NCBI RefSeq assembly: GCF_003473485.1 | Contig: NC_053048.1 | Location: 13,081,501 to 13,145,500, forward strand | Length of the DNA stretch: 64,000 nucleotides | Direction of reading: 5' to 3' | DNA from: Medicago truncatula | Lineage: Eukaryota > Streptophyta > Magnoliopsida > Fabales > Fabaceae | Part shown: piece by piece, positions 43,587 to 59,285 of the stretch | Layout: each line of letters begins with the position of its first letter | Position numbering within the stretch: position 1 is the stretch's first letter | The notes under the pieces: model-generated | What the model saw: only the letters and a program-made list of their open reading frames with translations | What the model was told of the DNA's origin: nothing | The model's database searches: none | Position numbers and translations under genes: made by a program

Positions 43587-46500
43587 CTATGTTCTTACGA
43601 ACATGATGGAAATTATTTCATTAGAAATCAAGTCTCTTACATAGCTATGTCTTAAACCAATATGCCTTGATTTCCCATTATAAACTTGGCTATAAGCTTT
43701 TGATAGTGTGGATTGACTATCACAATGTATGGATACTGGCGCCATTGGCTTTTGCCAAACTGGTATGTCATACAATAAATTTCTTAGCCATTCTGCCTCT
43801 TTACTCCCTGCAGCCAATGCAATAAATTCTGCAGCCATGGTGGAGTCGGCAATGCATGTTTGTTTCTTTGAACCCCATGAAACTGCACCTCCACCAAGGT
43901 TGAAGATCCATCCACTTGTGGAAGCATGATCTTCAACATACGTTACCCAACTAGCATCTGTGTATCCTTCCAAAACAGAAGGGTCTCCACTATATGTTAA
44001 ACAATAATTCATTGTTCCCTTTAAGTATTTTAATACTCTTTTCACAGCGTGCCAGTGTTCTTTACTTGGATTGCTAGTATACCGACTTAACCTTCCAACA
44101 GCATATGCTATGTCAGGTCTAGTACAAGTCATAGCATACATCAAGCATCCGATTGCTTTAGAATATTCAAGTTGTGCCACAGGACAACCTTTGTTTGGTT
44201 GCAAACTGACAGTTTGGTCAAATGGGGTAGAGATCGATTTACAATCTAAATGATTGAATTTCTGAAGCACCTTTTCTATGTAATGAGATTGGGATAAACC
44301 AATATGGTTACCATCTCTTATGATTTTAATTCCTAAAATCACATCAGCTTCTCCTAAATCTTTCATATCAAAATTGTTGGATAAGAAAGCTTTAGTTTCT
44401 TCAACCTCATTTATACTTGTACCAAAGATCAACATGTCATCTACATATAAGCAAATCATGACACCTTTTCCATTTTGGAATTTACTGTAAATACACTTGT
44501 CAGATTCATTTATGATGTATTCGTTGGCTAACACAACTTGGTCAAACTTTTGGTGCCATTGTTTGGGTGCTTGTTTCAACCCATATAAAGACTTAGTTAA
44601 TTTACACACTTTATCTTCTTGACCTTTGATCACAAACCCTTCCGGTTGTTTCATATATACCTCTTCATCCAACTCTCCATTTAGGAAAGCAGTTTTAACA
44701 TCCATTTGATGGATTACAAACTTATGGATGGATGCCAGTGCAATTAGCATTCTGATTGATGCAATTCTTGCAACAGGTGCATATGTATCAAAATAATCAA
44801 TGCCTTCTTTTTGCGTAAACCCTTTAGCAACTAGTCTAGCCTTGAATTTATCAATGGTACCATCCACTTTCATTTTCCTTTTAAAGATCCATTTACAGCC
44901 TATCGGTTTGGATCCGGGTGGGAGATCTACCACTTTCCAAGTTTTATTACCCATAATTGAATCCATTTCTTCTTGAATAGCTTCTTTCCAAAAAGCTGAA
45001 TCTTGAGATTTTATAGCCTCTTCATATGTTACCGGATCACTCTCAAGGTTAAAGCAAATTGGTCCATAACTATTTATGGATTTACCTGTTCCTTCTACAA
45101 GAAACATGAAGAAATCAGATCCAAAATCTTTCTCTTTCCGGATCCTCTTACTTCTTCTAAGTTCTGAACCATCCAATGTATCTATATCAGATTCATTGTT
45201 TTCTAAATTTTGAACATTAGAATGAACAATATCCTTGGGATAAGAAATTGAGTTAAATCTATCTTCTTGAAAAATTGCATCTCTTGACTCAATTACTGTA
45301 TTAACAGAATATGAGTCATTCGATTCAATAGTCAAGAATCTGTATGCTTTGCTATTTTCTGCATAGCCTAAAAATACACATTCAATTCCTCTTTCACCCA
45401 ATTTCTTTCTTTTTGGTTCAGGCACTTTCACAATTGCTCTACAACCCCAAACTTTCAAATAATTAAGAGTAAGCTTTCTTTGTTTCCAAAGTTCATATGG
45501 GGTTATTTTGTTCCTTTTGTTTGGAACCCTATTGAGGATGTAACATGCTGTTAGCATTGATTCACCCCAATATCCTTTAGATAATCCAGAATAGGACAAC
45601 ATGGCATTAACCATTTCTACCAAAGTTCTATTCTTCCTTTCTGTTATTCCATTTTGTTGTGGGGTGTATGGTGCAGTTACTTGATGCACAATACCAGTGG
45701 ATTCAAAATAACTCGGATGATAGAACTCTCCTCCCCTATCACTTCTAAAGCATTTAATGAAAGTTTCATGTTGAAGTTCTACTTGTGCTTTAAATATTTT
45801 GAATTTATCTAAAACTTCATCTTTTGAATGCATTAAATAAACATAACAAAATCGAGTGCAATCATCAATGAAAGTAACAAAATACTTTTTACCACCAATG
45901 GTGGGCCAACCATGTAAATCACATACATCTGAATGAATTAAATCTAGCATCCTAGAACTTCTTTTAACACTTTTAAAAGGTTGTCTTGTAATTTTAGTCA
46001 ACATGCAATTAGTACATGAATCAAAATTTTTATCAAAATTAGGAATTAGATTTGATTTCATCATATCCTCCAATTTTCTAAAATTAACATGTCTCAATCG
46101 CATATGCCATAAATCACAAGACTCAACAATATAAGCATAAATCATATTATTATTATTATTATTAATATTTGCAACATTACATTTGAACATATTCTCACAC
46201 AAATATCCCTTTCCTACAAACACACCCCCCTTTGAGAGGATAAATTTATCTCCCTCAAATACAGATTTGAACCCATTCTTATTAAGTAATGGTACAGAAA
46301 TCAAGTTCTTCCTAACTTCAGGAACATAAAATACATCTTTAAGAGTAAGTGTTTTTCCAGAAGTGAATTCAATCTCTATGGTCCCTTTTCCTTGGACTTG
46401 CACAGTTGAATCATTTCCCATGTACAAAACACTCATATCTTTATTGATGGTCTTGAACATTTTCTTGTTTTTGCACACATGGCGAGTAGCACCAGAGTCT

Positions 46501-47403
46501 ATCCACCATGAATCAACATCTTCAATCATGTTGATTTCAGAAATGACCGCAACAAAATCATCATTTGTTGCCCTTGAATTCTTTTCTTTGTTCTTCTTTT
46601 TAAAGAACCTGCATTCATTCTTGAAGTGTCCTTCTTTCCCACAAAAGTAACATTCACCTTTCCTTTTCTTTTTGTTGTTATTACCATTGTAGTTATGATG
46701 AGACTTATCATTTTCATGATTTCTCTTTTTGGAAGATTTGCTTGAATTTCCTTCTTCCATAACATGAACCTTCTCTTGAGTAACATGATTCTTAATACCT
46801 TCTTGTTTTCGGTATTCTTCTTCTAAACGAAGGTGATTGCCAAGTTGCTCAAGAGAAATGTCTTCCTTCTTATGTTTCATGGTTCGTTTGAAATCTTTCC
46901 AAGAAGGAGGAAGTTTGTCAATTATGGATGATACAATAATTGTTTCATCCATATTCATGTTATGTTGTTTGTAGTTGTTAAGAATACGTTCAATCTCATA
47001 TAATTGTTCCATAACAGACTTATTATCTACCATTTTGTAATTATTAAAATGAGAGACAAGAAATTTCTTACTTGTTGCATCTTCACGCATGTATCTGGTT
47101 TCCAATTTGTCCCATAAGTCTTGCAGAAGGGCTGCTCTGGTAGATATCGAACAAAGAGTCAGACATACCATTCAGGATGTGTCCTAAGCAGATGTAATCA
47201 TCGTTGTCCCATTTCTGTCTGTCTCTTGTCTCAGCAACAGTTTCATCATCCTTCTCCTCAGGCCTTGCCATGTTCAGAACATATGCCACTTTCAATGTTG
47301 TAAGAAGAAACTTCATCTTCTTTTGCCAGCGGATGAAATTTCCCCCATCAAACTTTTCCAACTTAACAAAGTCAGAAGTCATTTCTTTCAATGAAGCAGC
47401 CAT
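43587..47403 (-). CDS. Copia gag-pol polyprotein, frameshifted and amber-terminated
   Basis: Gag begins at ATG 47403 ([20 protein letters not shown]) and continues to about 47150, where the frame changes; the remaining frame runs to a UAG at 43589-43587. Numbering from its Met at 47171: CCHC knuckle [14 protein letters not shown] (174-187), protease [11 protein letters not shown] (DSG 225-227), integrase zinc region ([17 protein letters not shown]), integrase acids in [21 protein letters not shown] and [15 protein letters not shown], reverse transcriptase ([27 protein letters not shown]) and RNase H ([26 protein letters not shown]). Domain order PR-IN-RT-RH defines copia. Beyond the UAG the frame continues through a NLADPLTKGL-type motif normally at the polyprotein end, so the stop is premature. 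The proteins would package and reintegrate the element; this copy would need complementation. Confidence 0.9.
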
Positions 47404-47422
47404 AGAAATCGAACCTAAAGAT

Positions 47423-48063
47423 TGTTATATATCTTGTTTGTTGGGAAGAGGCTGCTGCACTTGAAATCTGAAATGTTTAATGATCATGCATGTAAAACTC
47501 AAAGCGTATGGGGTTGCCACACTAACCTTTAGGTTCGATTCGCACCCACCAATAAATGTATATTGGATGCAATAGGAATGACCGGCGAATCCCCTTCAGG
47601 ATACTATGAGTTCCTTGACGTGTATTGCACAACCACACCAAGCGTATCTCCTAACAGTATTTTACAGATTTATGGTTCCAGCAATTCACTCATGCATTAG
47701 AGAATTGATGGATGATTTAGAATAATAGAATGATGAAGAATTATGTTGTTAATGTAACAAAATTTTGTCCAAATTGTGTGTAGTTGTATGGTTTTTGTAT
47801 ATCTTCAACTAATGCCCAAATGTCAAGTATTTATAGTGCATTATATGACTCTTCACATGAGAGAAAGCACCTATTTAACTTGAATCAATGTCATGATTCA
47901 TTAAGCACCCTTTTGCCAAAGGTTATAACCATATATACTTGAATCAATGTCATGGTTCATTATTAATAATAAATAATAATGTTCCAATGTATATGAATGG
48001 TTCCCATGAAGAGTTACAACTTTTGGTTCTAAAGTGATTCCATTATTTTGGAAATCACCAACA
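47423..48063 (-). repeat. 5' LTR of the copia element
   Basis: Same length and ends as the 3' LTR. Only 19 bases separate its inner end from the gag ATG, and they do not contain the TGGTATCAGAGC tRNA-Met primer site usual for the group. Confidence 0.95.
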
Positions 48064-49125
48064 AATGGCACCTAGGCGTGCTGTCAACGATGTCTCAGAA
48101 ACGCGACATAGACGGAACCGAAAATTCCTCTAGGGCATATGAGAGATCAACCTACTTGGATGCATAGCCGTGATGGTTCATATACAGTAAAATTGGCTTA
48201 ATATTACATTATGGAACAACTTATAAATAACACCAAATTTCAGGTTCCCAACAATTGGAAATTGGTGTGGAATTTAAAATTTTCAAATAAAGTAAAGGTT
48301 TTGCTTTGGAGAGCGCTCAAAGGAGTTAATCCGACACGCACAAGATTGGTAATGAATGGCACTCTCTTTTAGAATTCCCTGCAGCACAAGAGGTATGGCA
48401 AGAAGTGGGATTGATGACCTGTTTGCAACCACACTTTGACAGAGCGGAAGATTTTCATGAAGCGGTTTTCAACGTGCTGTGAAAACTGTCTCCGCAACAT
48501 AACAAGTTGATGGCCACGACTCTCCGGGAGCTTATGATTGCAAAGGGACAATATTATTTGAGAGAACACAACCCGGAGCTCCTTGGAAGTTGCAAGGCAT
48601 GTGGCCACATCAATTGTGGATTGGTAGCAAGTTCATAACAGAATGCACGTAGCAGTCACCAACCAAGCAGGCCATAACATACGAAGATGGAAAAAACCAG
48701 TCGCAAGTGCACTAAAATGTATCGTCAATACCGCACTGTTTTCAGAGGCTAACATCTTTGGGTATGGAGTGTCCGTGAGCAATGCCACATGTCAGTTTAT
48801 ACATGCAAATAAGGCATATTTTGCTGGAGGCCCTTCACCTGTTGAAGTGTATAGTCTCGTTTGCACTCTTCGTTGGCTGAGGAATCAGAGTTATCACCGG
48901 TGAATAATTTTAGGCATTACCAAAATGAGTTGGTTTTCATCATTAACAGTTATAGACTCATTCTCCATCAAAATACAAACTTTATGGTAAGTTGTATTAG
49001 GAAACAAGCAAATCGAGTTGCTGATAGTTTAACACGAGCATCTCGTTTTCACACTAGTTGATGATATTCTCTTGAATGAAATGCAATAAATTTATTTTTG
49101 TAAGAAAAAATAAAAATAAAAATAA

Positions 49126-49831
49126 ATGGAATGCACAATTTCCATTACGAAGTTTTCATCTTTAGTACACTAACCTATGTTTCTAAGTCGAATCCTTCCA
49201 CAAATTGAAACAATGAAATGTGGGGCCTTCCATACTGATCTACCTCTATTGAATGTGAACGTCTTCCGAAATACGTTAGACCTCAAAATACTTTTCAGCT
49301 CAAGTTATACTTTTCATCACAATTAATGGCCACTAGCTCAACCTTCTTCACAGAAAGACGAAATTTGTCAAGAGTTGAAGAAATCGTCGCAACACTGTTC
49401 TGCAATGATTTCTTTTTTTCCATACCTACGCAACCCCCCTTCCATTGTGGTGAGTGGTGGCGTGGTCTCTCATTTCTGGGGACATTAACAAGTAAGGTCA
49501 GACCAATTTGAAAGAGCAGAGTTAATGGACATAAAATACGATGAATGAATTTTATAATGTAAATGAAAATCTAGTTATATAATAACATAGTTCTAGAGCC
49601 TAAGCTCCTTAGTTCAGAGAATCCAAATTGCTCTCACTGCCTAACTTTATTGGCCAAAATAAATCATTGTATAGTTCTTTCAAACTTTAGGCTTAAAATC
49701 ACTCAAGCTCATAAACAATGTCCTTCATTTAGCTCAATCCTTTCAGAGGTTCCTTAAGAAGAATATGCTTTTATGCTGCTTTAGCTTTGAGACATGCTTT
49801 TTTTCTTCTGGTAGAAAGTGATCAGCATGCT
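49126..49831. other. Spacer
   Basis: No gene or repeat family recognised; an open frame at 49326-49511 has no recognisable motif and is not called. Confidence 0.35.
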
Positions 49832-49839
49832 AATGTGAG

Positions 49840-50206
49840 CAATGTAGTCAGGAACGAGTTCCTACGTAGCATCGGTCGGCCGGTGAAAGAACGTAAACAT
49901 GAGGAACGTAACACGGTTCGTAAGTAGGATCGATAGGTTGTTGATAGAATTGAGAGAAATATATAGGGAAAATAGAGGGAAAACAGGGGAACCAAGCATA
50001 AAAACAGATATATTAGAGGAAAAACAGAGGAACCAAGCAATAAAACAGAGGAAACAGAGGAAAAACGGCAAAAAACAGAGAAAACAGAGGAAACAGAGCA
50101 AATCAGAGAAAACACGGTTCGTAAGTAGGACCGAAGCACGGTCGAGGTGCTGTGGCACGTAAGATCGTGCGATCCTACGTGCTGGGACTCATTCCTGACT
50201 ACCTTG
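49840..50206. mobile_element. Non-autonomous hAT element with a purine-rich array
   Basis: Ends CAATGTAGTCAGGAACGAG and (complement) CAAGGTAGTCAGGAATGAG; AATGTGAG flanks exactly (49832-49839, 50207-50214), an 8-bp hAT-type duplication. Subterminal CACGGTTCGTAAGTAGGA occurs on both sides in the same orientation (49911, 50113). The centre (49975-50110) is a one-strand-purine array of AAAACAGAGGAA and GAACCAAGCA units. Confidence 0.9.
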
Positions 50207-50284
50207 AATGTGAGTATATCATCCTTTAATTTCAAATTTTTTATTTTTCAGATTTGTTTAAATGAAAATTTCTGGTTAATGCAC

Positions 50285-50460
50285 TTTGTAGCACCGACAC
50301 ATTTGATTGAGGGCGTCTTTGATGTTTGACATCTGTCGGTGTCCGACAACAACTTAACATTGACACATGCGATTACATTCCGTAAATTCATTTTTTCAAA
50401 TTAATAACATTGTCGATATGTCAGTCTTGTGTTCATGTTTCATAGTTGAAGATTTTGTTT
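50285..50460. repeat. Single copy of the CGTGTC-type dispersed repeat
   Basis: TTTGTAGCACCGACACATTT, GTCGGTGTCCGACAAC, GCGATTACATTC and GTTTCATAGT follow the same order as a unit of the array at 33560-34125. Confidence 0.6.
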
Positions 50461-50857
50461 CCTTTTTTATCTGTTTAGAATTTGCTCATGAAGTTTAAAT
50501 TAGGGGGATATTTTTTTTGGTACACAATTTCAGGCACATAGTACATCTGAGGAAATATATATCTCAAAGAAGGAAAGTGTTTTGCTGCCATATAGATTTA
50601 TATTTTTCACTAGAACAACAAACTCAGACACTAGCAATAACACTTCGTGGTTATAGGGCTTAATCAACCTTCTCTCATGGTTTCTTTTCTTCAAGTAAAA
50701 CTATGCTTCTTCAATGTTCATGTATTTTTGTTTTATGTATTTTAAATTTTAGACTATTATGAAACAACATGAACAAGAACAACTATAGAGATACAAAGCA
50801 TCATAATTTATTATTGAGTCAATAATCATACATTAAGTTGCCACAACAATGATTCGT
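50461..50857. other. Subtilase 3' flank
   Basis: AT-rich sequence that should include the 3' UTR of the minus-strand subtilase. Nothing else recognised. Confidence 0.35.
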
Positions 50858-55059
<4,202 letters not shown>

Positions 55060-57880
55060 CTTTTGTGTTTATTGCATAAAATGTAAAAAGTTTTGATTAG
55101 ATTTTAGTGGTGAATAGGATTCTTCGAATCCCCTATATTTCCTTGTTGAATTAACACAAATAGTTATCAGTTATGATATAAGGGGTTTATTTAAGCAGCA
55201 AGTTTGTGGGATTTTAACATCCCTCCATATGTCAAGTTGCATTTCTTTTGTTGCAGCATGTTTCTATGATCAGTCAAAGACTCAATGTATGTGTTCTCTC
55301 TAGAATTCGTAAGAGCATTAAGACCTTTGCATATACAATTAAATAGATCTCAAAACAAAACTGATTAAAAGACTTGAATCAAATTGATTCAACAAACAAA
55401 TAGAGTTTTATCTTAGAATCATAACCTATTAGAGTTTAGTTACTCATGGCAACTAAATATAAATTACAAAAGAAACAAAACATACTCTAAGAACAAAGGT
55501 TGAGGGAACATTTATCCCTTGATGCTCCTAGCGCTTGACTTCCACTTGAACTGCCTAGTTCTAAATGAACATTTGTGAATGAGAACTCTTGGATTTATAG
55601 GCAAGTTTTCAGCTGGGTTTGGACTGAAAAATTGGGCTTTTATCCCAAACCCGCAGAGGAAAACAAATGAAATGTGTATTTTCTCAGAACCGCACGTGCC
55701 ACACATGCGTGCTGACAACAATGTTTTTCAACAATGTTACGGACACCCATGGAGCGTGGCAGCACATCTTGGGCACACAACATCATACCTGGGGCGCATG
55801 GCTTCAGCTACCAATACGTTTTTGCTTTTTTCTTCGTCTTTTTTAGTATTTTCTTCCTTCAAACTTGTCTTGGGATAAAATTTCCTCAACTTGTAATGTC
55901 TTCAGAGACCTCTTGAATCTTCATTCCATGTCTTCCCAATTCTTCATGAGGTATCTCGATTTGCCGAATTACATGATTTTTCAATGAAATTCATTACAAA
56001 CACCTAATAATTTATTGGTTTAGGGAAGAACTAGAATTACATGACTCGATATGAAAACATTACAAAATGTCTCTTAAAACCATAAGCGACTAATCTAACA
56101 ATCCTTTTATTTGGGTCAAATCACTACTAAAATGATTGAAAAATATGCTGAAAATAACGTAAGATGATTTGTCATCACAACCCAAAACTTAAACGGTTGT
56201 TTGTCCTCAAGTAACAAAAAGAGTTTGAATCATAAATTGGCATAAATTTTTCAGAGGACATACCTTTCCGAAGAGGTTGCTCATATCATCATCCAATCCA
56301 TTTCTAGACTTGACTAACTCACCACTTCCATGCATTTGGAACATGCTTAAAGAAAATATTTCATGCTCTCAACCACACTCTTTTTCAAGATACATGTATG
56401 TATCTCCTAAAGCCAGTGAGATAGGCCATGACATTTGCCTACCCCAATCGTCATGTGAATGCACCTTATGATGTACTTGAAGAAATTTTAAACAAACATT
56501 CACGATCACACTATTAACACACTTTAAAGGCCTTTCAGGGTTGTAATGTGACTTAGGTTAACGTGTGATATATTTGGAAAATAGGCTGAAAACAACTCAT
56601 AAAGGAAATAGGTGAGCTTGAAGCATCACCCAAATAATCCTAACTCGAAATCAATGAGAACTACCACTCATGCTCATCTATGGAGAAGATGAGATAGTAT
56701 GAGAACTTTAGTGTTGCTAATGCCAGCTAGACTTGGCCGCTCAATTTACATGTATAAAATTTCTAGACCCTTGGCACTAACATGTGGTTGTCCTTTTATA
56801 GTACATGGTGGACCACTACAAGTTGCACCCTTTGGTCATTTTCTCTATGAATTAACCATTAAACAATGATAAGGGTCCCATGGACTTGTACTGCTGCAGG
56901 ATTCGGGTGGCGATCCAGAGTGCTACATCCTTCCATATGTTCAGCGATGCATCATCCATTCCATGTTGTAGCTTCCCAAATCTCCAATGTCATTCTTCAC
57001 TTTATTCCATCAAACATCCAACATAAACATTACTAGTTCAAAATGATCAAATAACACTAAAAACTAATTAAAACCATAAAATCCTAAATACTCTATGATG
57101 AGATGGTTTAAGCCATGCATACACTTAATTTCCCGTTCATCATGAAGGATAAGTGCAGCGACAATTTTACCGGTTATCAATTATTTTACCCCCTTTTTTA
57201 ATTTAGAAACTAAACAAATAAAGAAAGATACTACTAAATAGAATCTACTCTTTTTATTTGAATTAAGATAAGAATAAAAGGAAAACAAATAACTAACCTA
57301 ATCCAAAGAGATATGACTAAACCTAAGATAATATAAACTAATCCGAGAAAAAGAAATGAACCCAAAAAATAAAACATAAAATATAAATTCGAAAATAATA
57401 ATAAAAATAAAATCTAACCTAGAAATACAAACAGGTAAAGCCAACTACCATGTCGAAAATATCAATAATCCTGGCAACGGTGCCAAAAACTTGATGACTA
57501 AATTTAACAAGTGCACCAAACCGTTTTCACGTAATAAAGTAGTAAGTAAAATCGTCTTCACATGAATTATCGTTTCAACTAGGCAACTAGCTAAACATAT
57601 TAAACAGTAAATAAAAAGCAAATAAAATGTGGGGAGTTTGCAAATTTGATTTGATTGCACATAGCAATTGAGTTGATTAAAGAAAATGAAGAAGGGTTTT
57701 GATTGAAGATTTTAGCGGTGATTAGAATTCTTTAAATTCCTTCCATTTCTTTGTTGGATTACACAAACAATTATCAGTTATGAGATAAAAGTTCTATTTA
57801 AGTAGCGAGTTCGTGGAATTTTAATGTCCCTCAAATTTTCAAGTTGCTTCTGCTGATTACCTTAAGGTTATATGTGCTAT
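55060..57880 (-). mobile_element. Degraded Athila-like Ty3/gypsy element
   Basis: A primer-site-like TTTTTGGCACCGTTGCCAGG lies on the minus strand at about 57470-57493. The sequence above it (57640-57850) and the block 55070-55255 are direct repeats (GTTATCAGTTATGA, TATTTAAG, GAATTTTAATGTCCCTC versus GATTTTAACATCCCTC), consistent with LTRs. Near 56160-56220 the minus strand reads TACTTGAGGACAAACAACCG then AAGTTTTGGGTTGTGATGAC, the phrase typical just before and into the 3' LTR of Athila/Calypso elements. A minus-strand CCTATAAATCC near 55600 could be the LTR TATA. No gag or pol frame survives. Confidence 0.5.
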
Positions 57881-57989
57881 ACGAGGTAAATGGTTGTCAA
57901 TCCTATAGGGATCCGTATGTGATCAAAAGGTTATACTAGAAACTAAATTTGCATATAATGCTTGTGTTATACTAGAAACTAAAATCCTT

Positions 57990-59190
57990 AAATTAAAACC
58001 TAAAAAATTGGAACCATACTAATTTTGGTAATGTACATGTTTTGGTGAAAGAAGAAGAAACAAGGTTAGGTGATATTCAAAACTAAATTGATGATATTGA
58101 TGGCCTTTCAGATCAATTAGTGGAACAGCAAAAAATAGCTTATATCAGTTTAGAAAAGGCACTAGACAAGGAGGAAGCATTTTGGCAAGAAAAAGCTAGA
58201 ACAAACTAGCACACTAATGGAGATCATTGTTGATAGGATTGCCTCAATAGTGCCCAACATAATTTCATCTAAACAAAGAGGATTCATCTAAGGAAGGAAC
58301 ATCAGAGATTGCATATGTACAACATCAGAAGCAATCAACTTACTTCTAAACATGTTTTTTGGTTGAAATGTAGCTTTTAAGGTTGATATGTCAAAAGTAT
58401 TTGACACATTGAAGTGGAATTTTTTTATTTTTTATTTTTTATATAAAAGTGTTGAAAACTTTTGGTGTCAACAATAAATTCTGCGATTAGATTCAAGTCA
58501 TTATGGAATCGGCTTCTCTTTCAATTTATGTCAATGACACTCAACATGGATATTTCAAGTGCAAGAAAGGAGTGCGACATGGTGATCCATTATCCCCCTC
58601 CTTTTTTGCAGTGTTGAAGATGTCTTAAGCAAAGGCATTGGGAAACTTGTAGAGCAAGGCAAGATAGAACTTATCGAAGGAACAAGGAGCATACATGTCC
58701 CTTCTCATACTCTCTATGCTGATGAGATAATGGTGTTTTGTAATGGTGTTTTGTGAGTGCCTATGTTTCAAGGAAAACCAAAATATATCCATCTTCCCTC
58801 AATAGCAAACAAAATTAAGTCCAAACTTTCAACATGGAAAACTTCATTACTGTCAATTGCTTGGTGTGGGGATCCTCTCTCCATTGTTCTTAATTTCCCT
58901 TATTATGTATCTGCTCATTTGACAACATTTTCTGCTGAATTTATCAATGAAGGTACCTGACTTTAGAACATCCACTTGGCAAAAACAATTTGGAGCACAT
59001 ACATCCCTCCATCTAAATCTCTATTATGTAGGAGTTGATTCACAACAAGATTTCAACTGAGGAAAATCTCATGACTAGAGGGTGTGAAATTCCATCAATA
59101 TGTTCTATTTGTTACAGGAATGCATACTCCTCTTTCCACTTATTTTTTTAATTTGAATGTGAGATCAATCTTTGGTCATGGTTTAAGTAG
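57990..59190 (+). pseudogene. L1-type LINE relic (RT region)
   Basis: Plus-strand fragments read DDIDGLSDQLVEQQKIAYIS and EKALDKEEAFWQEKAR, then RT motifs in shifting frames: NIRDCICTTSEAINLL, the FKVDMSKVFDTL segment, YFKCKKGVRHGDPLSPSF (about 58550-58600) and LYADEIMVF in place of YADD (about 58715). GKPKYIHLPSIANKIKSKLS and STWKTSLLSIA follow, with a broken zf-RVT to about 59190. Many stops. Confidence 0.75.
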
Positions 59191-59285
59191 GCCGGACCAT
59201 AGGCCCCTGACGGGCGGTCTGACATATTCCCACCCCTAACTTAATCCTTTAAACAAATAAAGAAAAACTGCAGAGACATTATTTG

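Larger units (their letters stand above)
42307..48063 (-). mobile_element. Nearly intact Ty1/copia retrotransposon, 5757 bp
   Basis: Two 641-bp LTRs (42307-42947 and 47423-48063) flank one gag-pol region on the minus strand. AATGG repeats exactly outside (42302-42306 and 48064-48068). The LTRs differ at four positions by eye. A polypurine tract lies beside the 3' LTR (42948-42965). A frame change in gag and a UAG before the C-terminal motif make this copy defective. Inserted in the L1 relic. Confidence 0.95.
41340..49125 (+). pseudogene. L1-type LINE relic split by a copia element
   Basis: Plus-strand fragments before the copia insertion read LKLTNDEGNLVFEQDSILHH and MRPFREEEFEKALS (about 41561-41770, N-side of RT), then GGLRWRIGDGKD-like and INVWKDPWL (about 42140-42220). 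After it come IGNWCGIWNFQI-like and KVLLWRALKGVNPTRTRL (48260-48345, zf-RVT) and, at 48861-49061, an RNase H end with SCIRKQANRVADSLTRASR. The core RT with YxDD is deleted, stops are frequent, and an A-rich tail ends near 49125. Confidence 0.8.

Noticed and set aside
55579..55916. Open frames of 60-99 codons near a TATA-like motif
   Set aside because: They lie within the degraded Athila-like LTR region and show no known domain.
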